Source of the DNA: Mycobacterium colombiense | GTDB lineage: Bacteria; Actinomycetota; Actinomycetes; Mycobacteriales; Mycobacteriaceae | Direction of reading: 5' to 3' | Length of the DNA: 64,000 nt | Assembly: GCF_001665835.1 (NCBI RefSeq) | Contig: NZ_LZSX01000008.1 | Span: 124,001 to 188,000 of the forward strand | Part shown: piece after piece, positions 30,600 through 39,567 of the stretch | Layout: each line of letters begins with the position of its first letter | How positions within the stretch are numbered: the first letter of the stretch is position 1 | Made by a program: the position numbers and the translations under genes | The notes under the pieces: generated by a model | The model's database searches: none | The model's input: the letters and a program-made list of their open reading frames with translations, nothing else | What the model was told of the DNA's origin: nothing

Positions 30600-30628
30600 T
30601 TCAGTTTCTTAAACATTAATCAACTGAA
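30600..30628. promoter_or_regulatory. 29-bp dyad operator, copy 1 (MMPL/idi intergenic)
   Basis: Outer arms TTCAGTT and AACTGAA are perfect inverted repeats; inside them TTAAACATTAA gives an inner TTAA/TTAA symmetry about the same centre (30614). It begins seven bases upstream of the MMPL start codon and about 100 bases before the isomerase start. The core CTTAAACATTAAT (30608-30620) followed four bases later by TGAAAT recurs in the crtE promoter at 40838-40866. It is very AT-rich against a GC-rich background. Best guess: binding site of the MarR regulator at 31793. Confidence 0.75.
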
Positions 30629-30730
30629 ATGACGCATCGCCACGCGGCAGCGCCGGCGGTACGCAGGAGGGGGCACTATGGACATTATGAACGCGGTTAG
30701 GGCAGTGTGGGACGCGAGGGAGAACCTGCG

Positions 30731-31777
30731 ATGACCGCTGACCCGGGGGACATGACCACCCGCAAGCGGCGCCACATCGACGTCTGCCTGAACGAGCCGG
30801 TCGGCTACGACGGCGTCACCACCGGGCTGGACCGCTACGCATTGCCGTACAACGCGCTGACTCAGACGAACCTGGGCGACATCGACTTGTCCACCGGCTT
30901 TTTCGGCGCCAACCTGCGGTCTCCGATACTGATCGGCGCGATGACCGGGGGCGCCGAGCTGTCCGGGACGATCAATCGCAACCTGGCGGCGGCCGCCCAA
31001 CAGCTGGGTCTGGGCATGATGCTGGGCTCGCAGCGGATCATGCTGGACAGTGCGCTGGGGGAGCGCGCCGCGGACAGCTTCACGGTGCGCGACGTCGCCC
31101 CGGATGTGTTGCTGTTCGGCAACATCGGGCTGGCTCAACTGACGAAGAGCGCCGTGCCGGATCTGGCCAGGGCCCTCGACCGGGTGGGCGCCGATGCGCT
31201 TGCCGTGCATACCAATCCGCTCCAGGAAGCCATGCAGCACAATGGGGACACCGATTTCTCCGGCTCACTGAGCAGGCTGCGCGAGGCGGCCGACAGCATC
31301 GGCTATCCGGTACTGCTCAAGGAGGTGGGGCACGGGATCGGTGGCGCGGCTGCCGCGGAACTCGTTGGGAGAGAGGGCGAATTGCCGGTCGCCGGAATCG
31401 ACGTCGCGGGCGCCGGTGGGACGTCGTGGTCGCGGGTCGAGCAGTTCGTGCGGTACGGCGAACTGCGCTATCCGCACCTGGCCGATTGGGGCGTCCCCAC
31501 CGCCCGCGCGATCGTGGAGGTGCGTGAGGTGCTGCCGGCGATCCCGTTGGTGGCATCCGGCGGCATCCGCACCGGCATGGATGCGGCCAAGGCGATCGCG
31601 CTGGGCGCCGATGTGGTGGCGGTGGCGCGGCCGCTGCTGGCCGCCGCGATCGAATCGGCTGCGGCCGTGGTCGATTGGCTGCAGCCGTTCATCGACGAGC
31701 TCAGGGTCTGCCTGCACGGCTGTGGCGCCGCGAAGCTGGCGGACCTGCGCGAGGTCGACCTGATCGGCGTGGCCTAG
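30731..31777 (+). CDS. fni: Type 2 isopentenyl-diphosphate delta-isomerase
   Basis: FMN-dependent isomerase of 348 aa interconverting IPP and DMAPP, supplying the starter for GGPP. TIM-barrel signatures: [10 protein letters not shown] at the N-terminus, [46 protein letters not shown] and VAGAGGTSW, then [20 protein letters not shown]. It is unrelated in fold to the type 1 Idi. ATG 30731 (MTADPG) is preferred over GTG 30707 upstream. It is convergent with the MarR gene and faces the MMPL gene across the copy 1 operator. Confidence 0.94.
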   Translation: MTADPGDMTTRKRRHIDVCLNEPVGYDGVTTGLDRYALPYNALTQTNLGDIDLSTGFFGANLRSPILIGAMTGGAELSGTINRNLAAAAQQLGLGMMLGSQRIMLDSALGERAADSFTVRDVAPDVLLFGNIGLAQLTKSAVPDLARALDRVGADALAVHTNPLQEAMQHNGDTDFSGSLSRLREAADSIGYPVLLKEVGHGIGGAAAAELVGREGELPVAGIDVAGAGGTSWSRVEQFVRYGELRYPHLADWGVPTARAIVEVREVLPAIPLVASGGIRTGMDAAKAIALGADVVAVARPLLAAAIESAAAVVDWLQPFIDELRVCLHGCGAAKLADLREVDLIGVA

Positions 31778-31792
31778 GCCCGCGCTGCCGGT

Positions 31793-32368
31793 TCACTGAA
31801 CGCCGCGTTTCACCGGGCTGCGGCGGCCTTTCGCCGTCGCGCGCTTCGGTTCGGTCGCGGGCGCTTTCGGACTCGGTGCGACGAGTCGGGATTCGAAGCT
31901 CGCCATCGCCTCGATCATCGACGTGAACACCCGATGTGCCGCCGCCAGGTCGCGATCGGGCAGGTCGGCCAGCGCGGTATGCAGTTCGGCGCCAAGGGGA
32001 GTGAAAAACGACCGGGCCAGGGCCATCCCCGGTTTCTCGTAGCGGAGCAGGGTCTTGCGCCGGTCCTCGGGATCAGGCTCGCGCCGGACGTGGCCGGCGT
32101 CGATCATGCGATCGACCAGATAGGTGATAGCGGCCGGTGACACGTCCATGCACCGGCGCAGCTGTGCCGCGGTCAACGGTTCTCCGGCGGTTTCGGCGAC
32201 CATGATGTGCAGCAACGCGTGGAAGTCGGTGCTGCTGATGTCGTTCTGACGGGCGAAGTGCCGGCCGATGCGGTCAGACTGCGCAGTGATCGCGCGCATG
32301 TCGGCCGACATCAATTTCTCGAGTTCGGACCGGTCTAATCGCCGGTCAGCAGCGGCGCGCTTGGTCAC
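31793..32368 (-). CDS. MarR family regulator, candidate carotenoid regulator
   Basis: A 191-aa MarR protein. The winged helix spans about residues 45-120: LTAAQLRRCMDVSPAAITYLVDRMID is the recognition region and REPDPEDRRKTLLRY the wing. The C-terminal 25 residues form a basic Lys/Arg/Pro tail unusual for MarR. In Corynebacterium glutamicum a MarR protein, CrtR, represses the crt operon and responds to GGPP; this is the obvious functional analogue. No copy of the 29-bp dyad precedes this gene itself. A broken relative is at 40876. Confidence 0.87.
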   Translation of the reverse strand: MTKRAAADRRLDRSELEKLMSADMRAITAQSDRIGRHFARQNDISSTDFHALLHIMVAETAGEPLTAAQLRRCMDVSPAAITYLVDRMIDAGHVRREPDPEDRRKTLLRYEKPGMALARSFFTPLGAELHTALADLPDRDLAAAHRVFTSMIEAMASFESRLVAPSPKAPATEPKRATAKGRRSPVKRGVQ

Positions 32369-32619
32369 TTACCCGCATCCTTCTCGCAAGATACGCCGGC
32401 CAGCCTATCGCCGCCCGCTGATCGCGGCCGCGAAACGCTCGGGCGTTTGCAAACACGCCCCCGCAGCGTTCCCGGTGCAATCGGTGGCCATCAGCCTACG
32501 GCACCCACGGCGGCTCAGCCGCGGCCGGCGTGCGCTATCGGGACTTCGCGGATCGTGGCCCCAGTTCATCGCGCCGCGAGGCGGTTTGAACGAGTGCGCC
32601 CCGGGTATCTGGTCTGACG
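32369..32619. other. Intergenic region between MarR and a small membrane ORF
   Basis: About 250 bases without a credible coding frame on either strand. I see no dyad matching the crt operators. It must hold the MarR promoter; no clear -10 stands out. Confidence 0.4.
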
Positions 32620-32844
32620 ATGACTGTGATTGAGACTTCCCGGCGCCTCGGGCGCGCTGAGCGCAAAGTGCTGCGCCTGCAACGACGTTTGTGGCTCGCG
32701 CAGCTGGCCATGTGGCCCACCGCGATCGTTCTGGCGGTTCTGCTCGTGGGTGGTGTGCTGTGGTTGGTGCGGCGGAGGTCAACCGGTGGTCGGCATGCCG
32801 CGGCTCCCGCGACGAATGCCCCGGCGGGCGAATACACCCCATGA
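32620..32844 (+). CDS. Small single-span membrane protein (tentative)
   Basis: A 74-aa frame. A basic amphipathic stretch (RRLGRAERKVLRLQRRLW) precedes one strong membrane helix (about residues 33-50) and a short Ala/Pro-rich tail. Codon bias is mycobacterial over the first two thirds. It overlaps the convergent DUF2784 gene by 66 bases. No family is recognised. Confidence 0.45.
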   Translation: MTVIETSRRLGRAERKVLRLQRRLWLAQLAMWPTAIVLAVLLVGGVLWLVRRRSTGGRHAAAPATNAPAGEYTP

Positions 32845-33168
32845 GATGGCGGCGGCGGTGAACGCGAGCGCCTGTGCGGCGCCGGCGCGGCCGGGCGGCA
32901 CGAAGTATCCCGTCACGTAACGGTCGATGAATCCGGACGTGGGCAGCGGATCCATCTCCGCGCGGCGGCGCGCCCATGATTCCACCGACGTCAGCGGGCA
33001 GCGCAGCCTGAGCGCCACGACCGCGACGCCCCAGGCCACCGCCGGCACGTGCAGCACGATGGTCCTCGGCCAGCGCAACGCGAGGAAGCCCCCGCTTGGC
33101 ACGTACAGCAGGTACGCCAGGTGAGCGCCGACGGTCACCGCGACGACGGCGACGTAGGGCTTGCGCAC
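32779..33168 (-). CDS. DUF2784-like membrane protein at the end of the crt operon
   Basis: A 129-aa protein with about four membrane segments. The middle section RCPLTSVESWARRRA and the GFIDRYVTGYFVPPG segment are characteristic of DUF2784. It starts 36 bases after the Rieske gene on the same strand and is probably the last gene of the carotenoid operon. Function unknown. Confidence 0.7.
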   Translation of the reverse strand: MRKPYVAVVAVTVGAHLAYLLYVPSGGFLALRWPRTIVLHVPAVAWGVAVVALRLRCPLTSVESWARRRAEMDPLPTSGFIDRYVTGYFVPPGRAGAAQALAFTAAAISWGVFARRGIRRGSRGMPTTG

Positions 33169-33204
33169 GGTTGAATTCTTCCACGCCCGGCGCCCCGCGC
33201 CGGG

Positions 33205-34215
33205 TTACCCGGGTCCGGCGCGGACCTGGTAGCGGCGTTCGGCGTAGGCGAGGTCGTCGCGCCACAGTTTGGTGGCCGCATAGCGCATGAAGGGTGTGAT
33301 CATCCGCGCCACCCGGGAGGCGAGCGCGAAGCCGGGGCGGTCCGAATGCGCGATGGTGGCTTCCAGGACGGCGGTGCGCGGCCGGCCGTCGGGGCCCGAA
33401 CCCATTGGCGTCGCGTGGGTTTCGACGACACTGCCGGTGCCCTCCCCGTCCACGATGCGCATGACGACGGTGCGTGCCTCGGGGCAACTGAATTCCGCGA
33501 CGACGGGCACCCCCAGGCGTCCCATCCGGAATGTCACCGCCACCACGAATCGGTCGACCTCTTCGGTGGGCGTCGTGAGCACATCGAGCCGGGTGAACGA
33601 GTACGGGTGATACCACGCACCGTGCCAGGGATCGAGCCGGTTGGCGATGATATCGCTCGGCTCGCACACACCCTCCATGCGGGCGACCGCGCTCAGGGTG
33701 TCGCCGGTCGGTCGTTGCCCAAGTACCGGCCGGTCCAGTGGTTCCTCCTTGCCCACCGTGTCGAGCCGCACCCACGCGAGCACCCCGTCGTCGTGACTGG
33801 GCAGCGGGCTCCAGCCGAACTCGCGAGTGTGGCCGTCCAGCGTCAGCCCGTGCCAGCGGCAAATCAGCGCGCCCCGGTGCACGGCGCCGGTCGCGAGGTC
33901 GGCGCCCAAATGGGGACAAGTACGCGGCCCCACGCACAGCCGGCCCTGTTCGTCACGCCAGGCGACGACGTCGACACCGGCGACGCGGGTGCCGAAGGGC
34001 CGCCCGCCGGGCAGCCGGTCGCTGGCGGCGAACGCGTACCAGTTGCCGGTGGGTTGGCGCTGGGAGCGTTGCAGCGCGCCCTCGATGATGGCGGGCTGTG
34101 CGTCGCGATATGTCGGGCGCTGATCGGCCCATGACGTGCGCGGGATCACCTGCAGCGGCCGGCCTTTGGCCCGAACGGCGGACAGGCGTTGCTGAAGCTG
34201 TTCGCGAATCCTCAT
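33205..34215 (-). CDS. Rieske [2Fe-2S] protein of the carotenoid operon (DUF5914-like)
   Basis: A 336-aa protein with an N-terminal Rieske domain: CPHL near residue 104 and CRWHG about 20 residues later give the CxH and CxxH cluster ligands. The C-terminal part resembles the domain found with Rieske proteins in actinobacterial crt clusters (DUF5914, from memory). An electron-transfer or oxygenase role on the carotenoid end product is likely but undefined. ATG 34215 overlaps the crtU stop by four bases; the frame running on to 35010 is a shadow inside crtU. Confidence 0.83.
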   Translation of the reverse strand: MRIREQLQQRLSAVRAKGRPLQVIPRTSWADQRPTYRDAQPAIIEGALQRSQRQPTGNWYAFAASDRLPGGRPFGTRVAGVDVVAWRDEQGRLCVGPRTCPHLGADLATGAVHRGALICRWHGLTLDGHTREFGWSPLPSHDDGVLAWVRLDTVGKEEPLDRPVLGQRPTGDTLSAVARMEGVCEPSDIIANRLDPWHGAWYHPYSFTRLDVLTTPTEEVDRFVVAVTFRMGRLGVPVVAEFSCPEARTVVMRIVDGEGTGSVVETHATPMGSGPDGRPRTAVLEATIAHSDRPGFALASRVARMITPFMRYAATKLWRDDLAYAERRYQVRAGPG

Positions 34216-35738
34216 GATCGGGTGGCTCTTTCGCGGGCGGCAAGCCATCGCAGCAGTGGTGACCGGCCTTGGGTGGGTACCGTGGCCAACGGGTGTCCGG
34301 CTAAACCCCATCGTTGCAGGAGTTGGTTGGCGGCGCACCAGCCGGTGGTGGCGGCCCGCTCCATCAGTGCCACCGGCAGGTCGATGCGGATGGCGTCGCC
34401 GGCCAGCAGCAGGCCCGGCGTGGGCGTGATGATCGGGGGTCGGTGGGGATAGGAGCCGGGCGAGAACAGCGGGCAGTCGCTGCGATGCAGCAGCTTCTCG
34501 TGGACGATCTGTGCCGCGGCGGTTTCGGGATACACCCTGTGCAGTTGTCGCAGCGCGGCGGCGCGTGGCGGCGCGGAATGCAATGCATACGAATGTAATT
34601 CGACGACCGAACCGCGGTGCGCGGCGGCCCAGCCGCGTGCCTCGCGTTCGTAGCGCTCCAGCACGCTGATGTTGTCGAGCGGTTCGTGACCGGCCGTGCC
34701 CAAGAACGCCGGCCGGTGCGCCGCGACCGGGCGGTCGAGCCACAACCGGTGCACGGCGAACGGCGGCGCGGTGCGCAGCCGCGCTATCTGGGCGCGCCAG
34801 TCGTCGGTGCCCAGGTCGATGGACGCCGCAACGATCCGCTGCAAACCGGCGATGTCGGTGGCCAATACGACGGCGTCGACGTCGGGGTGTTCGTCGGAAT
34901 CGGTGTGCACCCGGAAGGTCTTCGCCGGCGCCGTGTCGATGCGCAGGACCTTGGTAGCGAGCCGGAACCGCACGCCCCGACCTTCGAGGTAGCCGCGCAA
35001 CGGCTGCCACAGCGCGCTGTCGTAGTTCGCCGACGGCACGTCGAAGATCAGGCCTTCGGAGGACCCCAGGAAGTAGATGTGAAACATGGTCGCCAGCTCG
35101 GCCGCGGAAAGCTTGTCGGGGTCCGCGAAGAAGCTGCGGGAGAACACCTCGAACGCCAGATGCCTTGCGGCCTCTGGGAATCGGATGTCCTCGAGGAACG
35201 TCGCGGCGTCGGTTTGATCCAGGCGCTGGTAGGTGCCGGGCACCGATACGGCGGCCAGCGGTGCGGCCGCGCGGGCGTCGATGCGGGTGAAGTCACGAAG
35301 CCGGAACGTGGGGCTGCGCGCCGCGAAGACCACGGCGTTCCACGGTGGGGTGCGCGGCAGCCCGCGGAAGCTGTCGCGCCGGCCCGCCCCGTCGATCAGT
35401 GGGTAATCCTCGACGGGAGTCAGCATCCGCAATCGGGGATCGATTCTCTCCAGCAGGGCGCGCAGGTTGTAGTACTGCCGGAAGAACGCGTGGAAGCCGC
35501 GGTTCATCGCGAGCTCGACGCCGCCGTCCCGCTCGGTCCACCCGCCCGCCCGGCCGCCCAGGTAATGCTCGCTTTCGATGACCTGGACGGCGACCCCGCG
35601 CTCGGCCAGCCCGGTGGCGGCGCTCAGCCCGGCGATCCCGCCGCCGACGACGGCCACCCGCGGGCGCGTCTCCAGCGCGTCGGCGTCTGGCAATCCCGTT
35701 GGCGCGGCGAATGTTCGGCGACGCCGGTCTGCGCTCAT
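34212..35738 (-). CDS. crtU: FAD-dependent carotene desaturase/methyl-shift enzyme (CrtU-like)
   Basis: A 508-aa FAD amine-oxidase-fold protein. The dinucleotide motif VVGGGIAGLSAATGL is near residue 28, followed by YLGGRAGGWTERDGG; MNRGFHAFFRQYYNLRALL and FRGLPRTPPWNA are typical of Streptomyces CrtU. The C-terminal FAD segment is PGLLLAGDAIRIDLPVALMERA. CrtU converts the beta-ionone ends of beta-carotene to aromatic rings, giving isorenieratene (leprotene in mycobacteria). The product assignment rests on family memory and operon context. Its start overlaps the methyltransferase stop by four bases. Confidence 0.8.
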   Translation of the reverse strand: MSADRRRRTFAAPTGLPDADALETRPRVAVVGGGIAGLSAATGLAERGVAVQVIESEHYLGGRAGGWTERDGGVELAMNRGFHAFFRQYYNLRALLERIDPRLRMLTPVEDYPLIDGAGRRDSFRGLPRTPPWNAVVFAARSPTFRLRDFTRIDARAAAPLAAVSVPGTYQRLDQTDAATFLEDIRFPEAARHLAFEVFSRSFFADPDKLSAAELATMFHIYFLGSSEGLIFDVPSANYDSALWQPLRGYLEGRGVRFRLATKVLRIDTAPAKTFRVHTDSDEHPDVDAVVLATDIAGLQRIVAASIDLGTDDWRAQIARLRTAPPFAVHRLWLDRPVAAHRPAFLGTAGHEPLDNISVLERYEREARGWAAAHRGSVVELHSYALHSAPPRAAALRQLHRVYPETAAAQIVHEKLLHRSDCPLFSPGSYPHRPPIITPTPGLLLAGDAIRIDLPVALMERAATTGWCAANQLLQRWGLAGHPLATVPTQGRSPLLRWLAARERATRS

Positions 35739-36454
35739 CGCGGCGCATCCGCCAGGAAGGTGTGCACGATGTTGGCTTCCCAGCCGGGCATCGTCTCGCT
35801 GTGCACCGCGGTGAAGCCGGCGTCGGCGAGCCGAGCCCGAAATCGCGCGGCGCCGTCGAACGCCAGCACGCTGCGCCACAGGTAGCGGTACAGCCCGGTG
35901 TCGCGGGTGCGCCACCACCCGGCGGGGATGATGATGCCCCAGCACACGGCGTGCCAGATGCGGGTGGACGCGGGGGAGTCGCGCACCGAATATTCGTGCA
36001 CCGCCAGCGTGCCGCCCGGGCACAACAGCTCACGGAACTTGCGCAGCTGTGCGTCGCGGTCGGCGACGTTGCGAATCAGGTAGGCGGCCAGGATGCCGTC
36101 GAACGGTCCGGTGATCCCGTGCTCGGCCAGCCGTTCGACCGGGGTGTAGACGAAGCGCACCGAGGTGGGCCAGTCCTTCGCGCGCGCCGCATCGAGCATG
36201 CCCCGCGACGCGTCGACGGCGACGATGTCGGCCTCGGGCGCGACGGCGAGCAGCGCGGCCGTCGAGGCACCCGTGCCGCATCCGGCATCGAGCAGCCGTA
36301 ATCCCTTGCCGCGATTCGGAATCCGCATCCGCCGGGCCGACAGGGACAGCTGCGCGTGGTAGCCGGGGCTGGCGCCGACCAGGCGATCGTAGGCCGGCGC
36401 ACCGGCGTCGAACGCGGCCGCCAACTCGCCGGGCCCCGCATCACCGACGCGCAC
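35735..36454 (-). CDS. SAM-dependent methyltransferase of the carotenoid operon (CrtT-like position)
   Basis: A 239-aa class I methyltransferase. SAM motif I is LRLLDAGCGTGASTAALL near residue 53, with VAVDASRGMLDAARA after it and AAYLIRNVADRDAQLRKF, which is the UbiE/COQ5 pattern. Streptomyces crt clusters also carry a methyltransferase called CrtT of unproven function. It overlaps crtYd by 14 bases and crtU by four. The substrate could be a carotenoid or a quinone. Confidence 0.82.
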   Translation of the reverse strand: MRVGDAGPGELAAAFDAGAPAYDRLVGASPGYHAQLSLSARRMRIPNRGKGLRLLDAGCGTGASTAALLAVAPEADIVAVDASRGMLDAARAKDWPTSVRFVYTPVERLAEHGITGPFDGILAAYLIRNVADRDAQLRKFRELLCPGGTLAVHEYSVRDSPASTRIWHAVCWGIIIPAGWWRTRDTGLYRYLWRSVLAFDGAARFRARLADAGFTAVHSETMPGWEANIVHTFLADAPR

Positions 36455-36752
36455 GTTGCCGCTCCCACAGCAGCAGCACCGCGGTGACCAACGCGAAGCC
36501 GAACAGAAAGTCTTCGACCGGGATGTCGAACGGGAAACGCACGCCGCTCAGCTGCCGATCGTCGTAGCTGACGATGGGGGAGCTGAGTTTGGTCAACCAG
36601 CCGTCCACCGGGATCTGGAACCCGAGCACGATCAGCATCGACAGCCAGTACGCCGCCCGCCGGAAGAGCCCGGTCCGCAGCACCGCCAATTCCAGTGCGC
36701 AGACCAGCAATACCGCCAGCGTGGCCGGCAGGGTGTAGCCGAGGCCGGTCAT
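36441..36752 (-). CDS. crtYd: Lycopene cyclase subunit CrtYd
   Basis: A 103-aa membrane protein with three helices. The catalytic-type motif PVEDFLFGF (PxE[DE]xxF) near residue 83 defines heterodimeric lycopene cyclases. It works with CrtYc to close the ends of lycopene. The ATG overlaps the crtYc stop by four bases. The frame extending to 36899 is a shadow of crtYc. Confidence 0.92.
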   Translation of the reverse strand: MTGLGYTLPATLAVLLVCALELAVLRTGLFRRAAYWLSMLIVLGFQIPVDGWLTKLSSPIVSYDDRQLSGVRFPFDIPVEDFLFGFALVTAVLLLWERQRARR

Positions 36753-37072
36753 CGGCGATGCACCTTCTCCAGGATGGTGGTCACGGCGTTGTAGGTCAGC
36801 AACGCGCACACCGGGATGACGAGGAAGAACAGCACCTCTTCGATCGGCACCCGGAACGGGATGCTCAGGCCGCACAGATAGTTGCGGTCGTAGGCCCACA
36901 CATGGGCGGCCACCGCGATCTCATCCCAGACCAAAAAGACCGCGGCCACCGGCACGACCGCCTTGACGACCCGCCGCCACTGCCGGTAGACGCCGGGGCC
37001 GAAGATTTCCAGCGGAGCGGTGATCACCAGGCATGCGGCGAGCACCGCCAGGTATTGCCACCGATCGCTCAT
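36749..37072 (-). CDS. crtYc: Lycopene cyclase subunit CrtYc
   Basis: A 107-aa membrane protein with three helices and the motif PIEEVLFFLVIPVCALLTYN, which holds the PxEExxF signature. It is paralogous to CrtYd next to it; together they make the actinobacterial heterodimeric lycopene cyclase. ATG 37072 overlaps the crtB stop by four bases. Confidence 0.92.
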   Translation of the reverse strand: MSDRWQYLAVLAACLVITAPLEIFGPGVYRQWRRVVKAVVPVAAVFLVWDEIAVAAHVWAYDRNYLCGLSIPFRVPIEEVLFFLVIPVCALLTYNAVTTILEKVHRR

Positions 37073-38019
37073 GCGGCCCCCGATTGACGAACGCCCCGCG
37101 CGCCGTTCCGCGCCCGCCACGACCGTATCAGCCCCGCGCCGGCGACCCGAAGCCGTCGCGCCGTGCCGACGGTGGCCCGGTGATCGAACACCGCGAAGTC
37201 GCTTCTTTCGATGCAGTCCAAGATCTCCGAATACAGAGCCGTCGCGGTCGCCACGCACGGCCGCGAGCGGCGGGCGAGCGTGGCGATTCCGTTCGCGGCG
37301 AATCGGTAGGTCTGCCAGGCGATTTCGTGCTGGGCGATCAGGGCCCGGCGCACCCGCGGATCGGTGCGGCGCTGCGCGTGGCACCACATCAGCAGCTCTC
37401 GGTCGACGCCGTCGGCGGCCAGTTCGTCGGCCGGCAGGTAGACCCGGCCGCGCTGCAGGTCCTCGTCGACATCACGCAGGAAATTGGTCAGCTGAAACGC
37501 CCGCCCCAGTGCCGCGGCGTACGGCGCGGCCTCCTGCACCGGCGTCACGGTGCCCAGTATCGGAAGCACTTGCAGCCCAATGGCTTCCGCGGAGCCCCGC
37601 ATGTAGTGGTTGAGGGCGTTGCGGTCGGGATAGTCGGTGACGGTGAGGTCCATCCGCATCGAAGCCAGGAAGTCCTCGAACAGATCCGCGCTGATCCGGT
37701 AGCGCCGCACGGTGTCGGTGACCGCGGCGACCAGCGGATCCCCCAGTTGGGCTCCGTCGGAGAAGAAGCGCTCCGAGAGCTGCCGCAGCCGCCGTTCGCG
37801 GGCGTCGGCGCCGACCCGCGGGTCGAGGTCGTCGAGGATGTCGTCGGCGTAACGGGCGAAGCCGTACAGCGCGTGCACGGGCGGCCGCTGGTCGGGCGCG
37901 AGCAGCCGGGTGGCCAGGAAGAAGGTGCGGCCATGTGCGGCGTTGAGTTCGCGGCACTGCCGGTACCCGTCGCGCAGCCGCGGATCGTCGATTCCGGCCG
38001 CGGTCAGCTCGCCGCGCAT
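37069..38019 (-). CDS. crtB: Phytoene synthase
   Basis: Condenses two GGPP to phytoene; 316 aa. The aspartate-rich motifs of squalene/phytoene synthases are YADDILDDLD near residue 58 and FLRDVDEDLQRGRVYLP near residue 180. YMRGSAEAIGLQVLPILG is also diagnostic. The start is ATG 38019, whose first base is shared with the crtI stop (TGATG). The longer frame to 39138 is a shadow inside crtI. Confidence 0.95.
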   Translation of the reverse strand: MRGELTAAGIDDPRLRDGYRQCRELNAAHGRTFFLATRLLAPDQRPPVHALYGFARYADDILDDLDPRVGADARERRLRQLSERFFSDGAQLGDPLVAAVTDTVRRYRISADLFEDFLASMRMDLTVTDYPDRNALNHYMRGSAEAIGLQVLPILGTVTPVQEAAPYAAALGRAFQLTNFLRDVDEDLQRGRVYLPADELAADGVDRELLMWCHAQRRTDPRVRRALIAQHEIAWQTYRFAANGIATLARRSRPCVATATALYSEILDCIERSDFAVFDHRATVGTARRLRVAGAGLIRSWRARNGARGVRQSGAA

Positions 38020-39545
38020 CACGGCAGCCCCGCTTTGATGTCGATGTGCGCGGCCGATCGCGTGGCGGTGCCGGTGATGCGGTCGGCGGCGAGCCGCCCG
38101 GAGATCAGCGTGGTCGGCACGCCGACGCCGGGCACCGTGGAGGACCCGGCGAGCACCGCATTGTCGATGCCGCGCACCATGTTGCCCGGCCGGAACGGGC
38201 CCGTCTGACCGAACGTGTGGGCGAGCGCGAACGGGCTGCCGGCCGCCATGCCCTGCCGCGCCCAGTCGGCCGGCGTGACGACACCCAAAACCGTTGCGTC
38301 GTGCGGCAAGCCGGGCAGCAGCCGGTCGGCGACGTGCGAGATCATGTCCTCGACGTAGGCTCCGCCGGTACCAGCCCAATCGATGGTGCCCCGCTCCAGG
38401 TTCGGCGCCGGCGCGAGCACGTAGAGCAGGTCGCGTCCCTCGGGGGCCAGGGTCGGGTCGCTGGCCGTCGGCCGGGTGACCAACAGGGACGGGTCCCGCA
38501 TGAGTTGTCCATCGTCGACGATGTCGGTGAAGGTCTGATCCCATGCCTCGCCGAACAGGATGGTGTGGTGGGCCGTCCCGGATGCGACGGCGGGACAACC
38601 CAAGTGCGCGACGACCGCCGAGGGTGACGGCCGCAGCCGCAGCGCGCGACGCGGTTTGCGGCCCAGCAGCGCGTAGGTCTGCGGCAGCTCGGTGGTCAGC
38701 ACCACCGCGTCGCAGGCGATGCGCCCCGCCTGCTCGGTCACCACCGCGCTGACCCGGCCGCCGGTGCGCTCGAGCGCGGTAACGGTTGCGCCGTAACAGA
38801 ATCGGACGCCGGCGTCGGCGGCGGCCGCGGCCAGTGCGTCGGGCAGCGCGCGCACGCCCCCGCGCGGAAACACCACACCCGAGATGGTGTCCATGTAGGC
38901 GATCACCGCGTACACCGCCAGCGCGTCGCGGGGCGCCACACCGGCGTACAGCGACTGGAAGGTGAAGATCCGCCGCAGCCGTGGGTCGCTGATGTACCGC
39001 TTGACCATCCGGTCCCACTTGCGGAAGCCGCCGATCGCGGTCAGCTGCGCCAATTGCGGGGTGAGCAGCGACAGCGGGGAATCGAAGTTCGCGGCGATGA
39101 AGCCGTCGAATTCGGTGCGATACAGCCGCGTCAACCACTTCCGGAGCCGCCGGTAGCCCGCTGCCTGCTCGAAGCCAGCGAACTCTGCGACGGCGTCGGC
39201 CATCCGATCCTCGTCACTGTGCACGTCCAGCGCACTGCCGTCGGCGAACAAGGCGCGGTAGGCCGGGTCGATCGTCAACAGCTCCATGCGGTCGCGCAGT
39301 CGCTCGCCCACGACGGCGAACGTCTCGTCGATGATGCCCGGCATGGTGAGCACCGTCGGCCCGGTGTCGATCCGGTAGCCGTCGATGTCGAGACGACCGG
39401 CCCGCCCGCCCGGCCACGGCTCGCGCTCCACCACCGTCACCGCGCGCCCGCGGCCGGCCAGGTGCAGCGCCGCGGAAAGTCCGGCCAGCCCGGCGCCGAC
39501 CACCACCACGTGATCTCCGCGCCCCTCGATGGTCCGCATGATCAA
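38019..39545 (-). CDS. crtI: Phytoene desaturase
   Basis: Bacterial CrtI-type desaturase of 508 aa, taking phytoene to lycopene. The FAD motif is VVVVGAGLAGLSAALHL near residue 13; the C-terminal CrtI motif is PGVGVPTTLISGRLAADRI, preceded by GPFRPGNMVRGIDNAVLAGS. MDTISGVVFPRGGVRALPDAL is also typical. The start may be ATG 39545 or 39539. It follows crtE by 22 bases. Confidence 0.95.
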   Translation of the reverse strand: MIMRTIEGRGDHVVVVGAGLAGLSAALHLAGRGRAVTVVEREPWPGGRAGRLDIDGYRIDTGPTVLTMPGIIDETFAVVGERLRDRMELLTIDPAYRALFADGSALDVHSDEDRMADAVAEFAGFEQAAGYRRLRKWLTRLYRTEFDGFIAANFDSPLSLLTPQLAQLTAIGGFRKWDRMVKRYISDPRLRRIFTFQSLYAGVAPRDALAVYAVIAYMDTISGVVFPRGGVRALPDALAAAAADAGVRFCYGATVTALERTGGRVSAVVTEQAGRIACDAVVLTTELPQTYALLGRKPRRALRLRPSPSAVVAHLGCPAVASGTAHHTILFGEAWDQTFTDIVDDGQLMRDPSLLVTRPTASDPTLAPEGRDLLYVLAPAPNLERGTIDWAGTGGAYVEDMISHVADRLLPGLPHDATVLGVVTPADWARQGMAAGSPFALAHTFGQTGPFRPGNMVRGIDNAVLAGSSTVPGVGVPTTLISGRLAADRITGTATRSAAHIDIKAGLP

Positions 39546-39567
39546 CAGGCTGCCCGGTCGGTGCTGC

